IMG/VR virus record: IMGVR_UViG_3300025577_000055 | Coordinates: 1 to 25,349 of that record | DNA: 25,349 nt | Source of the DNA: a virus | Direction: 5' to 3' (one strand) | In this document: positions 22,177 to 25,349 of the stretch, piece after piece | Layout: each line of letters begins with the position of its first letter | How positions within the stretch are numbered: the stretch's first letter is position 1 | Translations under genes and position numbers: made by a program | The notes under the pieces: generated by a model | What the model saw: the letters and a program-made list of their open reading frames with translations, nothing else | What the model was told of the DNA's origin: nothing | The model's database searches: none

Positions 22177-22787
22177 TCGCCCTAGAGCATATTCAGGGCA
22201 GTGATGAGTGGTTTGCCTCAAGATTGGGTAGACCCTCTGCTTCCATGTTTAACAAGCTGATTACCTCCGCAGGGAAGGCTAGTTCTCAGGCTGATGGGTA
22301 CATAAATGAGTTGATAGCTGAGAGATTAACTGGTGTTCGTGTTCCTATCTACGTAAATGAGCACATGGAAAGGGGCACAAGGCTAGAACCTGATGCCAGA
22401 GAGATGTATGAGTTTGTAACTGAGCAAGAAGTCACAGAATATGGGTTTATATTGGACGATTCTGAGGAGTTTGGTTGCAGTCCAGATGGTATTATTAAAG
22501 ATAGCGATGGCAATTTTGAGGGAGGGCTAGAGATAAAATGCCCGACTGATTCCAACCTGATAGGCTATCATCGTAACAATAAATCGTTTATCAGCAAATA
22601 CAAACACCAAATTATGGGTTGCATGATGATTACGGGTGTTAAGTGGTTCGATTTAATGGCGTACTCTGAAGAACTACCCCACCTTATCGTAAGAGTGGAA
22701 CGTGATGATGAGTACATAGAGAAGTTGGCGGCTGAAGTACAAAAGGCCGTTGATATTATTGTAAATGAAACGGAGAATTTAAAATGA
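22173..22787 (+). CDS. YqaJ / lambda-exonuclease-like recombination nuclease
   Basis: 204 residues. PD-(D/E)XK exonuclease motifs are in order: G-S-D-E-W-F-A-S-R-L-G-R-P-S-A-S (9-24), R-G-T-R-L-E-P (68-74), G-C-S-P-D-G (101-106, D105), L-E-I-K-C-P (119-124, E120 and K122), and K-H-Q-I-M-G (144-149, Q146). This is the full set for the YqaJ/lambda Exo family, a 5'-3' double-strand exonuclease that pairs with the annealing protein encoded just upstream. Overlaps both neighbours by 4 bases, indicating one translation-coupled recombination unit. Confidence 0.92.
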   Translation: MIALEHIQGSDEWFASRLGRPSASMFNKLITSAGKASSQADGYINELIAERLTGVRVPIYVNEHMERGTRLEPDAREMYEFVTEQEVTEYGFILDDSEEFGCSPDGIIKDSDGNFEGGLEIKCPTDSNLIGYHRNNKSFISKYKHQIMGCMMITGVKWFDLMAYSEELPHLIVRVERDDEYIEKLAAEVQKAVDIIVNETENLK

Positions 22788-23101
22788 AAGTAGGTTTATC
22801 GGTAAGAATTGATGTAACAAAGATAGATAAAGAGCGGCTATACAAGGGAGAAAAGGGTACTTACCTAGACCTTACCACGTTTGTAGACACTGCCGAGCAA
22901 GATCAGTATGAAAACAACGGCTTTATCAGTCAAAGTGTAGACAAAGAAGAGCGAGAGAAGGGTGTTAAGACTCCTATCTTGGGTAATGTTAAGGTTTTCT
23001 ACACTGGAGAGACTGAGCGAGTGCAACAACAAACTAACAAGGAATGGGTTGATGAGTACAAAGCAAACTCTGCCCCAATCACAGAAGATATTCCCTTCTA
23101 G
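22784..23101 (+). CDS. Single-stranded DNA-binding protein-like, with D-I-P-F tail
   Basis: 105 residues. Begins M-K-V-G-L-S-V-R-I-D-V-T-K-I and has alternating strands consistent with an OB-fold, then a polar linker (E-Y-K-A-N-S-A-P-I-T) and a C-terminus of E-D-I-P-F. That tail is nearly identical to the tip of bacterial SSB, through which partner proteins dock. The location after annealing protein and exonuclease supports an SSB role. Overlaps the exonuclease stop by 4 bases, with GGAG upstream. The body does not look like classical SSB by eye, so it is a diverged or separate family. Confidence 0.7.
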   Translation: MKVGLSVRIDVTKIDKERLYKGEKGTYLDLTTFVDTAEQDQYENNGFISQSVDKEEREKGVKTPILGNVKVFYTGETERVQQQTNKEWVDEYKANSAPITEDIPF

Positions 23102-23133
23102 CCAAGGTGTCTGTAAGGCCTTCATAGCAGGAT

Positions 23134-23160
23134 TGACCCACCTGTGGCGACAACGGGTCA
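23134..23160 (+). other. Predicted RNA hairpin in the gap after the SSB-like gene
   Basis: TGACCC (23134-23139) pairs with GGGTCA (23155-23160), with an inner TGT-GGCG-ACA stem-loop. It is followed by AATAAAA, not a T tract, so it is not a typical terminator. It may stabilise mRNA or bind a protein. Confidence 0.4.
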
Positions 23161-23178
23161 TAATAAAAGGATATTAAT

Positions 23179-23640
23179 ATGATTAAGATGCGAGAAACAT
23201 CAGCAGACAGATCAAAGGAGCAAAGGTTATTGGCGGCAATGTCAAAGATACTAGGTTGTCAGTACAAGCAGTCACCAAATCTTAAAAAGTATAGGCTTGA
23301 TGGTTGGTTTCACAATGGCAGTGATTCTGATAGTCGTGGTGACATGGTTGGTTGGGCAGAATGTAAGTGGTACGGTGACGGCAAGAAAGCATTTTGTGCG
23401 TTAAATGTCCCTAAATACATGGAGATTCTTCATCTCAGCCAAACTACCATGCTTCCGTCTTACTTTATTTTTAGAGAAGAAGGAAGATTTGGTTATATAA
23501 TAGTCCATGATGGTGTTATGCATAGGGCAAAGTTTAAAGTATGTCAGACAGGCGGCACTGCAAAAGGGAGAACCCCAAACCCTGACGATATAGAGCCTCT
23601 AATTATGTTTGATAAGTCTGAAATTATTTGGGGAAAATGA
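23179..23640 (+). CDS. Putative PD-(D/E)XK nuclease
   Basis: 153 residues; AAGG precedes the ATG by 8 nt. Possible active-site residues: D41 in R-L-D-G-W, then E61 and K63 in G-W-A-E-C-K-W-Y, fitting D-x19-E-x-K of the PD-(D/E)XK fold. A helix with acidic residues precedes (E-Q-R-L-L-A-A-M-S-K-I-L). A late beta-rich segment (F-G-Y-I-I-V-H-D-G-V) completes the size expected for a minimal nuclease domain. Possible Holliday-junction or host-DNA nuclease; substrate unknown. Alternative: a non-catalytic member of the fold. Confidence 0.55.
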   Translation: MIKMRETSADRSKEQRLLAAMSKILGCQYKQSPNLKKYRLDGWFHNGSDSDSRGDMVGWAECKWYGDGKKAFCALNVPKYMEILHLSQTTMLPSYFIFREEGRFGYIIVHDGVMHRAKFKVCQTGGTAKGRTPNPDDIEPLIMFDKSEIIWGK

Positions 23641-23647
23641 GGTGTAT

Positions 23648-23854
23648 ATGAGTAAGGACATACAGATAGGCGGAACCCACTACAAAGACCTTTCGATACA
23701 GCCCATTGATTACATCTTGGGCAACTCACTTGGATATTGTGAGGGAAATGTGGTTAAATACGTTTCTAGGTGGCAGTCTAAGGGAGGAATAGATGATCTC
23801 CGAAAGGCTAAACACTACATTGATTTCTTGATAGATCATGAAACGAAAATATAA
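23648..23854 (+). CDS. DUF3310-type small protein
   Basis: 68 residues from ATG 23648, chosen for GAGGTG just upstream; an ATG at 23609 in frame lies inside the previous gene. The core P-I-D-Y-I-L-G-N-S-L-G-Y-C-E-G-N, then V-V-K-Y-V-S-R-W, G-G-I-D-D-L-R-K-A-K-H-Y-I-D is the DUF3310 signature found in many phages, often annotated loosely as nucleotide kinase. There is no P-loop here, so that name is not supported. Likely a small helical binding protein. Confidence 0.85.
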   Translation: MSKDIQIGGTHYKDLSIQPIDYILGNSLGYCEGNVVKYVSRWQSKGGIDDLRKAKHYIDFLIDHETKI

Positions 23855-23886
23855 CCTTTTGGTATGCCGCTTATTTAGAAAAGTCA

Positions 23887-23916
23887 TTACCTAAAGTGAT
23901 GGGAGGTAAGTATAAT
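23887..23916 (+). promoter_or_regulatory. Possible promoter with inverted repeat
   Basis: TATAAT at 23911-23916 follows an inverted repeat TTACCT (23887-23892) / AGGTAA (23904-23909). TTACCT is also a weak -35 at 18-bp spacing. It precedes the 24-residue peptide and the phosphoesterase. The operator idea is inference. Confidence 0.4.
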
Positions 23917-23944
23917 CGCGCTTCACAGACATAACGAGGTTGGA

Positions 23945-24019
23945 ATGATTACTTACTACATAGTCCTTGTAGTGTGCGGCTTGCTTGCCATTGCAAAAGA
24001 CGATTTAACAAATTCATAA
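23945..24019 (+). CDS. 24-residue membrane peptide
   Basis: Sequence M-I-T-Y-Y-I-V-L-V-V-C-G-L-L-A-I-A then K-D-D-L-T-N-S: one membrane segment and a short polar tail. Ribosome site GAGG, 7-8 nt before the ATG. A promoter-like element lies 28 bases upstream, and the stop codon sits in the base of a terminator hairpin, so the whole is a compact one-gene transcription unit. Small membrane toxins and regulators have this form, but function is unknown. Confidence 0.5.
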   Translation: MITYYIVLVVCGLLAIAKDDLTNS

Positions 24020-24040
24020 CGCCTTTCGGGGCGTTTTTTT
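24018..24040 (+). terminator. Rho-independent terminator
   Basis: AACGCC (24018-24023), loop TTTCGG, GGCGTT (24030-24035), then T to 24040. It lies directly after the 24-residue peptide and ends 10 bases before the phosphoesterase start. Confidence 0.85.
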
Positions 24041-24050
24041 GTGAGGTTCT

Positions 24051-24821
24051 ATGAAGCATTTAATTATTCCAGATACCCAAGTCAAACCTAATTCACCTAC
24101 TGACCACCTGAGATGGGCAGGATTGTATGCTGTTAAAATGCGGCCAGATGTTATCGTTCATATTGGCGACCACTGGGATATGCCAAGCCTAAATAGTTAC
24201 AGTGGAGCAGGTTGCAAATCATTTGAAGGCAATAGATATATAAAAGATATCGAGGCAGGGATAAATGCCATGCAGGAATTCCTTGCACCTATCAGGGCAG
24301 AGCAAAAAAGACTGAAGGTCAACAAGCATAAACAGTGGAACCCTCGAATGGTGTTTACCATTGGCAACCACGAAAACAGAATTACAAGAGCCATTGAAAG
24401 TGACCCCAAGCTAGATGGTTTAATAGGGTTTAAAGACTTCAAACTGGAAGAGATGGGATGGGAGGTTATTCCGTTCCTGCAACCTATCAAGATAGATGGT
24501 GTGTGTTATGCCCATTACTTCACCTCTGGGATTCTTGGTCGGCCTGTTAGTAGTGCGAGAGCAATGATAACGAAAATGCTACAATCAACGGTGATGGGGC
24601 ACGTTCAAGATAGAGAGGTTCATTTCGCGAAAAGGGCAGATGGTACAAGGGTTACAGGATTATTCGCAGGGATATTCTACCAACATGATGAGGATTACCT
24701 TACCCCGCAAACTAATTTGTCATGGCGTGGTGTATGGGTTTTGAATGAAGTAAACGATGGAGCGTTCGATGAAATGCCAGTGTCGATGAACTACCTACGG
24801 AACAAATACCAAGGGAAATAA
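24051..24821 (+). CDS. Calcineurin-like metallophosphoesterase
   Basis: 256 residues; GAGG lies 4 nt before the ATG. Metal-binding motifs in order: I-P-D-T-Q (D8, Q10 in place of the usual His), G-D-H-W-D (39-43), G-N-H-E-N-R (105-110), A-H-Y (H155) and G-H-V-Q (H184). These fit the calcineurin-like phosphoesterase fold with a two-metal site. The D-x-Q first motif is common in phage members (from memory). Substrate could be a nucleotide, a protein phosphate or DNA ends; unknown. The terminator just upstream suggests its own control or dependence on read-through. Confidence 0.88.
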   Translation: MKHLIIPDTQVKPNSPTDHLRWAGLYAVKMRPDVIVHIGDHWDMPSLNSYSGAGCKSFEGNRYIKDIEAGINAMQEFLAPIRAEQKRLKVNKHKQWNPRMVFTIGNHENRITRAIESDPKLDGLIGFKDFKLEEMGWEVIPFLQPIKIDGVCYAHYFTSGILGRPVSSARAMITKMLQSTVMGHVQDREVHFAKRADGTRVTGLFAGIFYQHDEDYLTPQTNLSWRGVWVLNEVNDGAFDEMPVSMNYLRNKYQGK

Positions 24822-24843
24822 AAAGCCCCCATGATGGAGGCTT
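24815..24843 (-). terminator. Terminator for the right-hand minus-strand genes
   Basis: Read on the minus strand: AAGCC-T-CC, loop, GG-GG-GGCTT, followed by TTTTATTT. AAGCC (24823-24827) pairs with GGCTT (24839-24843). The plus-strand side has no T tract. It overlaps the end of the phosphoesterase gene. Confidence 0.7.
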
Positions 24844-24860
24844 GGCAGGGTTAGCTACTC

Positions 24861-25040
24861 TTAGGATATATAGCAATCCTTAACGCATTCATTGCAAAGC
24901 CCAGTAGCATATTGATTTAGAGTGCAAACTACTACGTATATATTGGGTATAGGCCAGTATTTGACCTCGTAAATATCACTAGCCCAGTTTACCAATTTAC
25001 CATCGTCTACGGCTTTTTTTACTTGCTCTATTGTTTTCAT
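24861..25040 (-). CDS. Small unknown protein, 59 residues
   Basis: Begins M-K-T-I-E-Q-V-K-K-A-V-D-D-G-K-L-V-N-W from ATG 25040 with GGAGGT just upstream; an earlier in-frame ATG (25052) lacks a site. Strand-rich middle (Y-E-V-K-Y-W-P-I-P-N-I-Y-V-V-V-C) and three cysteines near the end (C-N-E-C-V-K-D-C), which may bind metal. ATG overlaps the stop of the HTH gene (TAATG). No family recognised. Confidence 0.6.
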   Translation of the reverse strand: MKTIEQVKKAVDDGKLVNWASDIYEVKYWPIPNIYVVVCTLNQYATGLCNECVKDCYIS

Positions 25041-25243
25041 TACAACCTCCATTTGGCGATAGATACCTTCTCACCATATTTGTTAGTTACTGTTAACCGT
25101 TCTGTCTTTATGTCATGGCCGTCCTGTTTCAACTCGCAGATCCTAGCAGGACATTCTAATATTCCAAGCATCTTCCAAGAGTTCAAGCGCGTCAGTGTAT
25201 GCCCACGCTCCAAGTAGTCCAATATGCGTTCTTTCTGTGTCAT
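25040..25243 (-). CDS. Helix-turn-helix protein, 67 residues
   Basis: Starts at ATG 25243, with GGAGGG 7 nt upstream. Sequence M-T-Q-K-E-R-I-L-D-Y-L-E-R-G-H-T-L-T, then M-L-G-I-L-E-C-P-A-R-I-C-E-L-K-Q-D-G-H-D-I-K-T-E is the winged-helix type often listed as HTH_39 in phages: helix, turn, recognition helix (P-A-R-I-C-E-L) and wing (T-E-R-L-T-V-T-N-K-Y-G). Probably a DNA-binding regulator or excisionase-like factor; target unknown. Overlaps both neighbours' start/stop regions. Confidence 0.8.
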   Translation of the reverse strand: MTQKERILDYLERGHTLTRLNSWKMLGILECPARICELKQDGHDIKTERLTVTNKYGEKVSIAKWRL

Positions 25244-25244
25244 C

Positions 25245-25349
25245 TTACAGCCCTCCAACGTGCATATGGTAGCCCATGACCAACACGGCCACAGTTAGGC
25301 CTGCTATGAATGATATGCTTATATCTGCTCTGTGCGTTGATCTAACGGC
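25245..25349 (-). CDS. Membrane protein fragment (5' end beyond window)
   Basis: The minus-strand frame is open from the window edge to a TAA at 25245-25247. The 34 visible residues include a hydrophobic stretch (I-S-I-S-F-I-A-G-L-T-V-A-V-L-V-M-G-Y) after a basic R-S-T-H-R, ending H-M-H-V-G-G-L. Its last codons supply the ribosome site of the HTH gene. No good start lies inside the window. A small inner-membrane protein is likely. Confidence 0.55.
   Translation of the reverse strand, partial: AVRSTHRADISISFIAGLTVAVLVMGYHMHVGGL

Noticed and set aside
1-25349. tRNA genes, insertion sequences, integrase or attachment sites
   Set aside because: No cloverleaf, transposase, recombinase or paired att-like repeats were recognised on either strand.

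Overview
The window is a stretch of a tailed double-stranded DNA phage genome (Caudoviricetes). No host housekeeping genes, tRNA or rRNA are visible. The virion genes point to a short-tailed (podovirus) particle: capsid protein, T7-type tail tubular proteins A and B, a run of internal virion proteins, then a tailspike. The replication and recombination genes are instead of lambda type: an O-like initiator, NinB, NinG, a Sak-family annealing protein, a YqaJ/lambda-exonuclease-like nuclease and an SSB-like protein. The sequence is moderately AT-rich. Several small proteins look like ones common in marine phages, so an aquatic Gram-negative host is my inference. No integrase, RNA polymerase, DNA polymerase or terminase is present here.

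Layout. (1) 1-14.5 kb, plus strand, virion genes: end of the major capsid protein, a small capsid-associated protein, an intercistronic terminator, tail tubular proteins A and B, a cupin-like protein, four internal virion proteins, a beta-helix tailspike, a short fibre-like protein carrying the same C-terminal module as the spike, and a small beta-rich protein. (2) 14.5-17.5 kb, plus strand, lysis and envelope block: a small membrane protein, two overlapping secreted proteins, a membrane-anchored coiled-coil protein, a three-segment holin and an M15 peptidase endolysin. (3) 17.5-20.9 kb, minus strand, two units. The promoter-distal unit encodes three small lysine-rich proteins. The other unit runs from a Cro/CI-like HTH gene through the O-like initiator, a tandem-HTH protein, NinB-like, two microproteins and NinG to an unknown 79-residue protein. 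It ends at a strong terminator. (4) 20.9-24.8 kb, plus strand, early genes: small ORFs, Sak annealing protein, exonuclease, SSB-like protein, a putative PD-(D/E)XK nuclease, a DUF3310 protein, a 24-residue membrane peptide and a metallophosphoesterase. (5) 24.8-25.3 kb, minus strand: small regulatory and unknown genes that end at a terminator facing the phosphoesterase.

The strongest non-coding signal is inside the initiator gene. Three near-identical 20-bp repeats plus a degenerate fourth begin at an exact 23-bp period. They are read in three different codon frames and are followed by tandem AT-rich 12-mers. This has the layout of the lambda origin inside gene O and is probably the phage replication origin. 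Between the HTH gene and the recombination operon, two promoters lie back to back, and their -35 elements form the inverted repeat GTCAA-N7-TTGAC. This is the likely early transcription control region.
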